The notes under the pieces were generated by a model. The model did not search any database. It was given only the letters and a program-made list of their open reading frames with translations, and was not told where the DNA came from. This document shows positions 49,603-58,266 of a stretch of 64,000 bases of DNA, in pieces; position 1 is the first letter of the stretch; every line of letters begins with the position of its first letter. The position numbers and the translations under genes are program-made. This stretch comes from an uncultured Bacteroidota bacterium (GTDB lineage: Bacteria > Bacteroidota > Bacteroidia > Bacteroidales > UBA12077). The stretch covers positions 17,690 through 81,689 of the forward strand of contig CAJXLK010000018.1 in the NCBI GenBank assembly GCA_913055635.1, given 5' to 3'.

Positions 49603-51417
49603 ATGGCATTGAAAATTATCGGGAACATATGTTTGACCTGTTTGGTGATCATGCTATTTTTCCAGGGTATTGCCCGTGGACAGGAAGGTTATGAGGTTTG
49701 GGAGATCCGGTTTGAAGGTCGGGATAGCCTTTCCTCACAGCTGTTGACGGAACAGATGAATACACGTGAGGCCACTTTATTGGAGAAGCTGGCTTTCTGG
49801 AAAGAAGCGCCCCGTTTTTCATCAATCATGTTGGAGAACGACCTGGAGCGGTTAAGGCGCGTTCACCAGCGTCAGGGTTTCCTGGATCCACAGTTGGATT
49901 ATCACCTGGATAAAGACCAGGAAAAAAAACGGCTTCGCATTGTTTTAAAGATCAGTGAAGGGCTTCCGGTTAGGATTCGCGGCATGGGCTATGAGCTGCA
50001 GCAGGATTCTACTGGCCGGGGATTGTTAGAGAAAATAGAGCAGGATTCCATGTTGGTTTCGGGAATGCGTTTCACAGACAACCGGGTTTTTCAGGTAGAA
50101 AACAGGATAAAGAAAATTTTTGTCAACCATGGTTTCCCTTATGTCAAAGTGAAACGGCGCCTGGAAGTTTTTCCGGCAAAGCATGCAGTGAATGTGTATT
50201 TTAACGTTGACCCGGGCCCACATGCCAAATTTGGCGAGGTCCGTATTCATGGCGATACATTGGTCTCGCGGGCTTTCATCCGGAGGAAAATGGCTTTTGC
50301 GCCCGGCCAGACCTTTGTTCAGGATAAGCTGGAGGCGACTCAAAATCGTTTGTTCAACACCGATCTTTTTCGTTATGTGATCGTTCGCCCGCGCAAGGAT
50401 TCTATCAGCAACCGGCGCATCCCGATATACCTTGAGGTGAGTGAGTCCCCTCCCTGGTCCCTGGAAGGAGGCCTGGGTTATGGGACGGAGGATCGATTCA
50501 GAACCTCCTTGCGCCTTACAAAACTGCAATTCCTGGGCGGGAACCGAAAACTCATTTTGGAAGGCAAGCATTCTCATTTTCTGCCTGTCAGCCTGGAAAC
50601 CAGATTTATTCAACCTTCTTTGCTTGGAGAGCGGCTTGATCTGATGGTCCATCCCTTTTTTATAAGGGAAAATGAGCGAAGCTATGAGGTCGATCGGCTG
50701 GGCGGGGGCCTCACCTTCCAGGAAAATTTTTCTTCCACCACTTCCGGATACCTGATGTATTCGTTTGAAAGGGTTTTTCTCCGCGATTTATCGTCGAGAC
50801 AGGCCCTGGAGGAAAAGAAGATCCGGAACAAGTCGGGTGTTACCCTGGGTTTGGACCACAATACCACCGACAGCCGGTTCAATCCTTCTGCAGGGTGGCG
50901 CCTCAACGGGCATTTCACCTACATGGGGATTGGTTTTCGTTCCAGGTTTCATTACACCAAGGCGGAGGTGGAATGGGCACGCTACCAGCGCCTGGCCAAA
51001 GACTGGATCCTGGCGGGTAAGGTAAGGGCTGGTTTTATAGAGCCTTTGCGGGGGGAACAAAGCCCCATCGAGGACCGGTTTCTGCTGGGTGGGGCTTCTT
51101 CATTGAGAGGGTGGCCCCGCCATAGCATCTCTCCTGTCAACATCGAAAATGAGCCCACTGGAGGCAACAGCATGCTTGAGAGCAGCCTGGAGTTAAGGTT
51201 CCCCATTTATGATATTTTCTCAGGGGTGGCATTCGCCGACCTGGGGAATGTCTGGTGGAAATCGTTCCGTTATCCCCTCAACGATCTTCGTTATGATGTG
51301 GGTTTGGGATTCAGGGTGCATACCCCGGTGGGCCCAGTACGCCTGGATTTGGCTTCCCCGGTGTTCGAACAATCTTTTAAACCCCAGCTTTTTATATCCA
51401 TAGGTCATGCTTTTTAA
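49603..51417 (+). CDS. Omp85-family outer-membrane assembly protein (TamA/BamA-like)
   Basis: 604 residues from ATG 49603, with a signal peptide (NICLTCLVIMLFFQGIARG). POTRA-like domains follow: YEVWEIRFEGRDSLSSQLL, then LKISEGLPVRIRGMGYEL, then KFGEVRIHGDTLVSRAFIRR with AFAPGQTFVQDKL. The C-terminal half is a 16-strand Omp85 barrel containing the family motif as DRFLLGGASSLRGW and a final FISIGHAF ending in Phe. With about three POTRA domains and a tamB-like gene 17 bp downstream, it fits the TamA role: helping insert or transport outer-membrane components. The longer in-frame start at 49489 would add 38 residues with no signal and is rejected. Confidence 0.9.
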   Translation: MALKIIGNICLTCLVIMLFFQGIARGQEGYEVWEIRFEGRDSLSSQLLTEQMNTREATLLEKLAFWKEAPRFSSIMLENDLERLRRVHQRQGFLDPQLDYHLDKDQEKKRLRIVLKISEGLPVRIRGMGYELQQDSTGRGLLEKIEQDSMLVSGMRFTDNRVFQVENRIKKIFVNHGFPYVKVKRRLEVFPAKHAVNVYFNVDPGPHAKFGEVRIHGDTLVSRAFIRRKMAFAPGQTFVQDKLEATQNRLFNTDLFRYVIVRPRKDSISNRRIPIYLEVSESPPWSLEGGLGYGTEDRFRTSLRLTKLQFLGGNRKLILEGKHSHFLPVSLETRFIQPSLLGERLDLMVHPFFIRENERSYEVDRLGGGLTFQENFSSTTSGYLMYSFERVFLRDLSSRQALEEKKIRNKSGVTLGLDHNTTDSRFNPSAGWRLNGHFTYMGIGFRSRFHYTKAEVEWARYQRLAKDWILAGKVRAGFIEPLRGEQSPIEDRFLLGGASSLRGWPRHSISPVNIENEPTGGNSMLESSLELRFPIYDIFSGVAFADLGNVWWKSFRYPLNDLRYDVGLGFRVHTPVGPVRLDLASPVFEQSFKPQLFISIGHAF

Positions 51418-51434
51418 ATAACAGGATTCAAAAC

Positions 51435-54400
51435 ATGCGGTATGTGCGAAAAATACTGAAAGGGTTAGTGGTTGTACTGGCAGCCTTGTTGGTGCTTGGG
51501 ATGGTTGTGGTTTTGCTCCTTTCCCAAGGCGTGCTCAATGAGCGCCTTGCCCGGGTCATCTCCAGTCAGGGCACCCGGATATTGAATGCTGATTTCAAGG
51601 TGCAAAGCATCCAGGGCAATCCCCTTTCATGCTTTTCAGTGAACGGGTTGCGGGTTTTCCGGGGCGACACAGCATACTTGTCGCTCGACAGCCTGAAGGC
51701 CGACTACCGCATTGGATCATTGATCCGACAAAAGGTGCATATAAACAAGTTGCAGATGAAAGGATTGCATTTGTACGGGGTTCAGGAAAGGGATTCTTCC
51801 TGGAGCTTTGAAAAGATCTTCCCCGGGGATGACAGTGAAAGGGATGAGCCGGATACATCCCAAACTTCTGTTCCCTGGAAGATATGCCTGGAGCAATTGT
51901 CTGTGGATGATGTCTCGGCGAACCTCTCTCCGCTGGATAGCGTTATGATTCCTTCTTCAATTGATTTGGAGGGAAGATTCAGCTTTACTTTGAGCCAGGA
52001 TACAACGGGGCGGGATTCTATAGAAGCGAACCTAAACCAGCTTTTCATCCAGACCCGCTCACCCGATTTGACGTTAAGCCGGATGCAGGGCCAGTTTCGT
52101 AAAGTACAAAACCGGATTTCATGGCAACAGGTAAGCATCGATTTTATAAAAACCCATATGAGAAGCTCCGGGACAGCAATACTTCCGGGAGAGGAGAACA
52201 ATGACCGGGTTGGCGCTACAGCCCATCTGGAAATCGACCCGCTCTGCCTGCAGGAATTTCACCCCTGGATGAGCCAGGGTAAACTTTATGGAAGTCCCGG
52301 TATTAAAGTTGATCTCATCCGGAATGGCCATCACCAGCGCCTGAAGGTGGAACTGAAGGAAAAGGATCAGTCTGTTGTCATGGGCGGGTCCATCGCCCAC
52401 ATAATGACCCAACCTCAGTACAAAATGACCCTGACAATGGAGCATCTGGATGGATTGAACTGGACACGCGACAGCACTTTTAGCAGTGATCTTACCGGGG
52501 CAGTAAGGCTAGAAGGTCAGGGCACAAAGCCTGACAGCCTGCAGGCTCATTTGGAAGTGGATCTGAAAGATTCGCATCTCATGGATCAGCCCTTGAAGGA
52601 TATGCACACGGTGTTGGATTATAACCGGCAGGCCTACCACTTAAGGGGCCTGAAGCTGAATTCCCCATATTTTTCCCTTGACCTGCAAGGTGAAGGACAT
52701 ATAAGGGGCATGAACCGGCTGCAGTTTGATCTCGCCGCCGGTGATGTGCAATCGTTTGCCCGGCGAATGGGCCTGCCCGAAATCAACTTTGATGGGAGAA
52801 TCAACGGTAAAGCCGAAGGCACCTTGGATTCAATGGATGTTTTTGCCGCATATGAATTGAACCATTTATATTATGACACGCTGTTTGTAAAGCAGGTGAA
52901 AGGCGATGCTTCAGCCTTACTTTCCAGGGACTCCCTTTTACGGGGGGCGCTCCTTGTATCGGTCGATTCCTCGTATGTTGGCGATCAGTGGATTGAAAAA
53001 ATCTCATTGCATTCTTTACTTGATCAGGGCCACCTGCAAAACAATTTGGAGGTGCGGGTGCATGATTCATTAAGCCTGAAGACCTTTACCGGCCTATCCA
53101 TGGAAAAGGATCCGCGGATCTTTATAAAGATGTTTCAACTTCGGGTTGACACGGCAAAATGGCAGGGAGGAAGCGATTCAACACATATTGTATTAGGAAA
53201 AGATTCGGTGGTGATCGAGGACTGGATTCTACGCTCCGGCAAGCAACAGATTGGGGTAGACGGGACCTATCGTTTCAGGGGAAAGGAGGACTTACATGTG
53301 TGGATCGAACGGCTGGATCTGGGTCAATGGTCTCCATTGCTTGGTTTTCCGCATTCAGTGAGGGGAACCCTCAGTTCTGACATTTCCCTGGCGGGAACAG
53401 CCAGTCATCCCAGGCTGCAAGGAAACGTGGAGATAGAACATCCGGGTTGGGATACCCTTCAATTAAGAAGGATCCATACCGGTTTGCGCTATGATTCCTC
53501 GGTCCTGTCAATGGAAGGGCATGTCGATGCCGACATTCACCGTATGATCCGCACCCGTGCCAGCCTTCCCCTTGAATTTTCGCTCACCGACAGCCTGTTG
53601 ATGCCTGACGCCAAAACCCCCGTCCAGGCTTCCCTGATGGTCGACAGCCTGGATGCAAGCCTGGTCAATCCTTTACTGGCAGATCAAGGGATGGAGCTGC
53701 AGGGTTTGATGGATGCCTCCATAGAGGTGACCCATACACTTGGTGATCCTGAATTCAGCGGTCGGTTGAATTTTGCCGGGGGCTCGTTTTCTTATCCCCC
53801 TGAAGGTATTGATTATAAGAATATAGCCATAAGGAGTCGGTTTAGCAGACGGCAACTTCAGATCGAACAAGTGTTGCTGGAATCGGGCGAAGGCCATCTC
53901 AATATACAAGGATATGTTGATTTGCCGTTTTTGGATCCGCAGGCCCCCGATAGCCTGAATATTCGGATCAGGGGAAAAGATTTTACAGCCATCCAATCGG
54001 CCAGAGCAGAAGCCGTGTTGGAACCCTCGGTTGACCTCCGGGGGTCTTTCTCTAAACCCGTATTAAAAGGTGATTTGAATATTCCACGGGCCTCGGTCAA
54101 TGTGGACGCTTTTCGTCAGGAAATGGGCGTAAAATCGGATGAGCCCAATCCTCCTCTATTGATTGCCGCCATGAAAGACACCCTCCCTGCATCTTCTTCC
54201 CCGAAAGACAGCCTCTCCTCTTCACCGACCAGTGAGCCCCTTCTTTTCTTATCCTCCTGGCAGGATTCCACCAGTGAACCCCGGGGGCCAATCACTGGCA
54301 AAGATATCTACAATAACCTGCAGGGACATTTTGATATCCATATACCTGGTAATACATGGGTGAAAGGAGAAAACCTGAATTTTGAGGTGCAGGGCCATCT

Positions 54401-55076
54401 CAAGGCCATAAAGGAAAGTCAACAGATTGATCTGTTTGGCACATTAAATGTCAGGCGGGGTTTCTTTCAGTTTTACGGGAAGAAATTTGATTTTGAACAG
54501 GGCGAAATTGTTTTTACCGGTGGCCGCGAGATCAATCCGCTTTTGGATATGATCATCGTTTATGGTTTTCGCGATGCTCAAAGGGAACGCCAGCGTCTCA
54601 GCATTGAGGTTACAGGCCGGGCCCTCGACCCCAGGCTTCAGTTCAGGTTGAACGAACAAACCATTCAGGAGAAGGAGGCCTTATCTTACCTGATGTTCGG
54701 CAAAGCCCCGGAACAGCTGACTACTGCTGAACAGACCTCTTTTCAGGAGCGTACCGGTCAGATGGCTACCTCTTTTGCATTGAACCGCGTTTCCTCGGCC
54801 GTCACCAAAGCCCTTGGAGCCGGACTGGGATTGGATATGGTTGAGCTGGAAGCTGGTAAAAACTGGAAATCCGGCAATGTTAAAATCGGAAAATATGTTA
54901 CCAATAACCTCTATTTAAGCTATCAGAGAACCTTTGCCTTCGATAAAAGGGAAAAAGTGGTCGATGCCGATCGCATTTCACTTGAATATCAAATCATGCG
55001 CTCACTTTTCCTTCAGGCCACCAACCAAATGAACCACTCCGGATTCGACCTTATTTTTAAGACAAGGTGGAAGTGA
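51435..55076 (+). CDS. tamB: TamB-like translocation/assembly protein (AsmA-like superfamily)
   Basis: 1213 residues. An N-terminal membrane anchor (~11-32, LVVLAALLVLGMVVVLLLSQ) is followed by a very long periplasmic beta-strand region, as in the hydrophobic-groove proteins of the TamB/AsmA superfamily. The C-terminal ~350 residues are the TamB (DUF490) domain: FDIHIPGNTWVKGENLNFEV, LFGTLNVRRGFFQFYGKKF, FTGGREINPLLD, then SYLMFGKAPEQLTTAE and a final strand-rich GFDLIFKTRWK. TamB spans the periplasm and works with TamA, and proteins of this type are now linked to phospholipid transport to the outer membrane. It is directly after the TamA-like gene. A Ser/Pro-rich linker near 910-950 is probably disordered. 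Confidence 0.9.
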   Translation: MRYVRKILKGLVVVLAALLVLGMVVVLLLSQGVLNERLARVISSQGTRILNADFKVQSIQGNPLSCFSVNGLRVFRGDTAYLSLDSLKADYRIGSLIRQKVHINKLQMKGLHLYGVQERDSSWSFEKIFPGDDSERDEPDTSQTSVPWKICLEQLSVDDVSANLSPLDSVMIPSSIDLEGRFSFTLSQDTTGRDSIEANLNQLFIQTRSPDLTLSRMQGQFRKVQNRISWQQVSIDFIKTHMRSSGTAILPGEENNDRVGATAHLEIDPLCLQEFHPWMSQGKLYGSPGIKVDLIRNGHHQRLKVELKEKDQSVVMGGSIAHIMTQPQYKMTLTMEHLDGLNWTRDSTFSSDLTGAVRLEGQGTKPDSLQAHLEVDLKDSHLMDQPLKDMHTVLDYNRQAYHLRGLKLNSPYFSLDLQGEGHIRGMNRLQFDLAAGDVQSFARRMGLPEINFDGRINGKAEGTLDSMDVFAAYELNHLYYDTLFVKQVKGDASALLSRDSLLRGALLVSVDSSYVGDQWIEKISLHSLLDQGHLQNNLEVRVHDSLSLKTFTGLSMEKDPRIFIKMFQLRVDTAKWQGGSDSTHIVLGKDSVVIEDWILRSGKQQIGVDGTYRFRGKEDLHVWIERLDLGQWSPLLGFPHSVRGTLSSDISLAGTASHPRLQGNVEIEHPGWDTLQLRRIHTGLRYDSSVLSMEGHVDADIHRMIRTRASLPLEFSLTDSLLMPDAKTPVQASLMVDSLDASLVNPLLADQGMELQGLMDASIEVTHTLGDPEFSGRLNFAGGSFSYPPEGIDYKNIAIRSRFSRRQLQIEQVLLESGEGHLNIQGYVDLPFLDPQAPDSLNIRIRGKDFTAIQSARAEAVLEPSVDLRGSFSKPVLKGDLNIPRASVNVDAFRQEMGVKSDEPNPPLLIAAMKDTLPASSSPKDSLSSSPTSEPLLFLSSWQDSTSEPRGPITGKDIYNNLQGHFDIHIPGNTWVKGENLNFEVQGHLKAIKESQQIDLFGTLNVRRGFFQFYGKKFDFEQGEIVFTGGREINPLLDMIIVYGFRDAQRERQRLSIEVTGRALDPRLQFRLNEQTIQEKEALSYLMFGKAPEQLTTAEQTSFQERTGQMATSFALNRVSSAVTKALGAGLGLDMVELEAGKNWKSGNVKIGKYVTNNLYLSYQRTFAFDKREKVVDADRISLEYQIMRSLFLQATNQMNHSGFDLIFKTRWK

Positions 55077-55179
55077 AGAAATGATTGAATGGTAGGATGG
55101 TTAAATGGTAAAATGCAATTTACATCTATCCCCGCCTTCACTTCACTGCGTCGGGCCAGGCTTTCATCCTATCATTCTA

Positions 55180-55275
55180 GCATTCATTTACTCATTTCAC
55201 TCATTCACTCATTTCCTCATTTCACTCATTCAGTCATTTCCTCATTCACTCATTCTATCATTCACTCATTCCACC
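55180..55275. repeat. low-complexity CATTCACT-type tandem repeat
   Basis: About 95 bp built from irregular 7-11-bp units such as cattcactcatt, atttcctc and atttcactc. It lies between tamB (plus) and the convergent coiled-coil gene, and the last ~10 bp overlap the 3' end of that gene. The type of sequence suggests slippage-driven length variation. Confidence 0.85.
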
Positions 55276-56225
55276 TCAGAGATTTCTACCTTTTCCCCCT
55301 CCCGGGTCATGAAGTCACGGGCTTCCTTACCTTCCTTGACTTCCAGTGTTTCACCGTCGGGACTGAGGATGATCACCTTCACCACCTTTCCACGGCTGTT
55401 GGTCTTTATTTTTAAGACTTTCCCATTCAGGTACTCCAAATCCGCTCCGCTGCGGTCGGCTTCACTGGTGAAATCCCCTTCGTCGATCCATGCCCGGGCA
55501 TGGTGCATGGCTGCATTGATGTGGTCCTCCAGGCTCAAATCCTTTAAATGTTTTTCAATATTCAGCGAATCGATGTGCCTGAGTGATTCGCGGATGATGC
55601 GCCGGATGCTGTCTGAATGGACCTGAACATCAACATCGAGCTCATGCACTCCCAAAGAATCCATCCGTATGATCATTTTGTGGTGCAGCGAGTCCAGGTC
55701 TATTTTTAGTCCTTCCTTGCGCAATGAGTCAAGTTTGCGCATCCGGGGAATAATGACTTCGATGCGTTGGCGTTCCATGCTGTCTCGAAATCGCTTCATC
55801 TTTGGACGAATGCGTTCCATGCTGTCTCTCAAGCGTTCCATCTGCGGGCGTATGCGTTCCATCTCTTTCCTGACCTCGCGAAGATATTCCCGGTCTATTT
55901 CCTCCATTTTCCTTTGAATGCCTTCGCGAAGCGAATCCAGCCTTTCATGATCCAGCCAATACCAGTAGGTTCTCATCGAATCGGCATGGACCCTGAGTAT
56001 GGTGTCGATCTTTTTCATCTTGCCTTCAAGTTCTTTCCGGATCATGAGTCGGATTTCATGGATCTCTTCTTCAAAGGCTTCCTGCTTATGGGCTTTTTGT
56101 TGATCGGCTTCCTTTTTGTGGGCCGGTTGGGCCTGGTCCTTTTCTTTCTGAGCCATGCTGGCGCCCGATAGCAGCCCCATGAGTAAGAGTAATGTCAGTG
56201 ATAATGTCTTTGTTATGGGTTTCAT
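55266..56225 (-). CDS. periplasmic coiled-coil protein with Met/Arg/Glu repeats
   Basis: 319 residues with a signal peptide (TLSLTLLLLMGLLSGASMAQ). The mature part is almost wholly helical and highly charged. A 14-residue unit is repeated at ~125-155 (RIRPQMERLRDSME, then RIRPKMKRFRDSME). After ~285 the composition changes to short beta-like segments (VLKIKTNSRGKVVKVIILS), a small folded end. I recognise no named family. It is convergent with tamB, and the compositional bias could be confused with a shadow reading, but the signal peptide, start and full-length open frame support it. Likely an envelope structural or adhesion-related protein; that is only a guess. Confidence 0.7.
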   Translation of the reverse strand: MKPITKTLSLTLLLLMGLLSGASMAQKEKDQAQPAHKKEADQQKAHKQEAFEEEIHEIRLMIRKELEGKMKKIDTILRVHADSMRTYWYWLDHERLDSLREGIQRKMEEIDREYLREVRKEMERIRPQMERLRDSMERIRPKMKRFRDSMERQRIEVIIPRMRKLDSLRKEGLKIDLDSLHHKMIIRMDSLGVHELDVDVQVHSDSIRRIIRESLRHIDSLNIEKHLKDLSLEDHINAAMHHARAWIDEGDFTSEADRSGADLEYLNGKVLKIKTNSRGKVVKVIILSPDGETLEVKEGKEARDFMTREGEKVEISEVE

Positions 56226-56342
56226 GATGGGGGGATTTGAAGTTTAATACCATAAACAAATGTAGTTGCTTTCTGGAAGACAGAACGTTAAAGCTCGGTT
56301 AAAAAACGTTAACGTTCTGTTAAAATTCTGCGAAACCCACCT

Positions 56343-57023
56343 TTACTCCTGTTGTTTTTTCAGCATCTGGCCTACATTGAAATAAAATCCCGGAATTCCA
56401 TAACGGTTTTCCTTAATCTTCAGATAATCATATTTCTCGCCCCTCAATGATTGTTCACCCTTAAACTGGAATCCCAAAACATTCAGGATGTCATATTCAT
56501 GGGAAACTTCAATGACATGCCAGGCATTGCTTTCTTTGAGCCCTTTACCGGTTGAAAGGATGGTTTCGATGATCAGGTTGAGCTTATAGTCGACCTTTTT
56601 TGTCATCTCCTGTTCACCGGTTTGGGAGTAGGAGTAGGCCAGGGTGTTGAGATCCCGCATGCTGAAAGGATCATTTTGAAGCACCCCTTTTTCAAACCGG
56701 ATGATCTTTCGGTAATCTTTTTCCACCAGGGTGTCCTGTTCATAAAGAGCCTGGAGGCTGTCGCGATAGGAAGAACGATCATTGGGCGAATAATCATCCT
56801 GGAAAATATAGCCGTAATAGAGCATCCGGTAGTCTTTGTGGGTCAGGGTGGTGTCGTTGTTCTCAAACCTCTCGAAAAGGGCCGGATAATAGAAATCCGA
56901 TTGCCGGTCGGAAATTTCCTGCTTGATGGTTTGATAATCCGGTTTTGTGAACTCTTTGTCTTGGGTGAAGCCACACAGGCCTATGATGAGAACCAGTTGG
57001 AATGTGATCAGGATTTTTTTCAT
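56343..57023 (-). CDS. DUF4919 family secreted protein
   Basis: 226 residues with a signal peptide (ILITFQLVLIIGLCGFTQ). The mature protein follows the DUF4919 pattern: FTKPDYQTIKQEISDRQSDFYYPALFERFENNDTTLT-type start (here shown in part as DFYYPALFERFENND), HKDYRMLYYGYIFQDDYSPN, a helical middle with NDPFSMRDLNTLAYSYSQTG, and SNAWHVIEVSHEYDILNVLGF near the end. The family is common in Bacteroidota and has no known function. It is monocistronic, with a promoter about 140 bp upstream and a 117-bp gap to the coiled-coil gene. Confidence 0.85.
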   Translation of the reverse strand: MKKILITFQLVLIIGLCGFTQDKEFTKPDYQTIKQEISDRQSDFYYPALFERFENNDTTLTHKDYRMLYYGYIFQDDYSPNDRSSYRDSLQALYEQDTLVEKDYRKIIRFEKGVLQNDPFSMRDLNTLAYSYSQTGEQEMTKKVDYKLNLIIETILSTGKGLKESNAWHVIEVSHEYDILNVLGFQFKGEQSLRGEKYDYLKIKENRYGIPGFYFNVGQMLKKQQE

Positions 57024-57480
57024 CGGATATGTTTTTATGGATTATATTACAGGGGTTTACAAATCGCAGCAACGGAGCAGGGCTGACTGGTTTTACTGTG
57101 GATAGCCGTTTCAGGTAGATCAGAAAGGCCGTTTGTCTTGTATCTGAAGCTGCAATTGGAAATTCAAAAATACAAAAAAAATTGACCGCCATTCAATTGA
57201 AGGCAAATCTTATTGAAGTCGGGGGTTGGAGAGAGAAAAGATGAGGGGAGGATGCTCTCCTCGGGGTATCCGATTTTGGCGACGCATATTGGATTCATTC
57301 AACCATCCGGCGGCTTCTTCCATCAACCCGGCGGGTTTTTCTCCCCTGGTCTAATGGATTATTAGAGATTTGGAGGAATTCTTTTCATATTCGACGGGCA
57401 ATGCAAATGGAGCTTATTTCGGATCATAAAGACAGATTCACGTTTGATTGTTCAATATTCGGGGGGATGACGAACGGGGC
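57024..57480. other. 457-bp intergenic region
   Basis: Between tyrA and the DUF4919 gene, both minus. It contains a good promoter for the DUF4919 gene (57165-57196) and two short GC-rich inverted repeats on the tyrA side (gaggggaggatgctctcctc near 57242 and aacccggcgggtt near 57328). The latter has a T-run on the plus strand only, so it is not a terminator for tyrA. No gene is seen. Confidence 0.6.
57165..57196 (-). promoter_or_regulatory. promoter of the DUF4919 gene
   Basis: On the minus strand TTG (57196-57194), 21-bp spacer, then TATTTTTG (57172-57165), which is an exact TAnnTTTG. The leader would be about 130 nt. Confidence 0.55.
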
Positions 57481-58266
57481 TTATTGCGGGTCAGATAAAA
57501 GGTTGGCCCTGGCCTGTTGAATAAATCCGGTCAATTCTTGTGCATTGGCATCTTTAATGGCATTTTCCAGTAGATTCAGATCTTTTTGAAGGGTTTTGAT
57601 TTTCTCCTGGGTAAAAGGATTTAGCAGGACTTCGGAGAGGAGGGCATCATCCTCAGAAAGCAGTCCTTCGGCAATTTGCAGGTGTCTTTCGAAAGTGGTG
57701 CCGGGTTGGTTTTTCTGGTCCATGCCGTTGGCAAAAAGCAGGGAGAGGATAAACGGCATGCTTAAGGAACCGGACATGCGCTGGTCGTGCTTTTGAAACG
57801 ACATCAGTTGGATGTTCAGGTTGAGCCCCGCAAAGAGGTTTTCGAAAAACCGCCTGCCCGTGTCATCTGATTCTTCAATAATGATGGCATGTTCGTTGCA
57901 CAGGTTGTTCAGATTGCCGAATGTAGGGCCAAACATAGGATGGGTTGAAACGAACCGGTGTCCGCATTGGTGATAAAAAGGTTCAAGTCCGTTTTTAACC
58001 GAGGCCATGTCGGCAAGGATGGTATGGCCGGGAAGCAGGGGCAGCACTTTTTGAAAGACGGGCAGCGTGGCATTCAGGCTGACGCTATTGATCAGCAGGT
58101 CAGGTTGAAAGCCGGCCATTTCATTCCGGTTTCTCAGGATGGTAAGACCTTTCTCCCGCGTCAATTTAGCGCCATCTTTATCCATGAGGGCCACTGTATG
58201 ATCCACTTTGAGCTGATGGCTTATCCACAACCCCATTTTACCGGCTCCGATGATCAGAATGTTCAT
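57481..58266 (-). CDS. tyrA: prephenate dehydrogenase
   Basis: Oxidatively decarboxylates prephenate to 4-hydroxyphenylpyruvate, the tyrosine branch. 261 residues from ATG 58266. It has the NAD(P)-binding GAGKMGLWIS at the N-terminus (ILIIGAGKMG), then DLLINSVSLNATLPVFQKVLP, the catalytic-His region FVSTHPMFGPTFGNL, and a helical C-terminal domain with QKHDQRMSGSLSMPFILSLL. The TyrA family has two His residues in the HPMFGP context, as here. The start overlaps the aroA stop as ATGA, so it is translationally coupled. The long upstream reading (to 58482) lies inside aroA and is rejected. Confidence 0.93.
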   Translation of the reverse strand: MNILIIGAGKMGLWISHQLKVDHTVALMDKDGAKLTREKGLTILRNRNEMAGFQPDLLINSVSLNATLPVFQKVLPLLPGHTILADMASVKNGLEPFYHQCGHRFVSTHPMFGPTFGNLNNLCNEHAIIIEESDDTGRRFFENLFAGLNLNIQLMSFQKHDQRMSGSLSMPFILSLLFANGMDQKNQPGTTFERHLQIAEGLLSEDDALLSEVLLNPFTQEKIKTLQKDLNLLENAIKDANAQELTGFIQQARANLLSDPQ

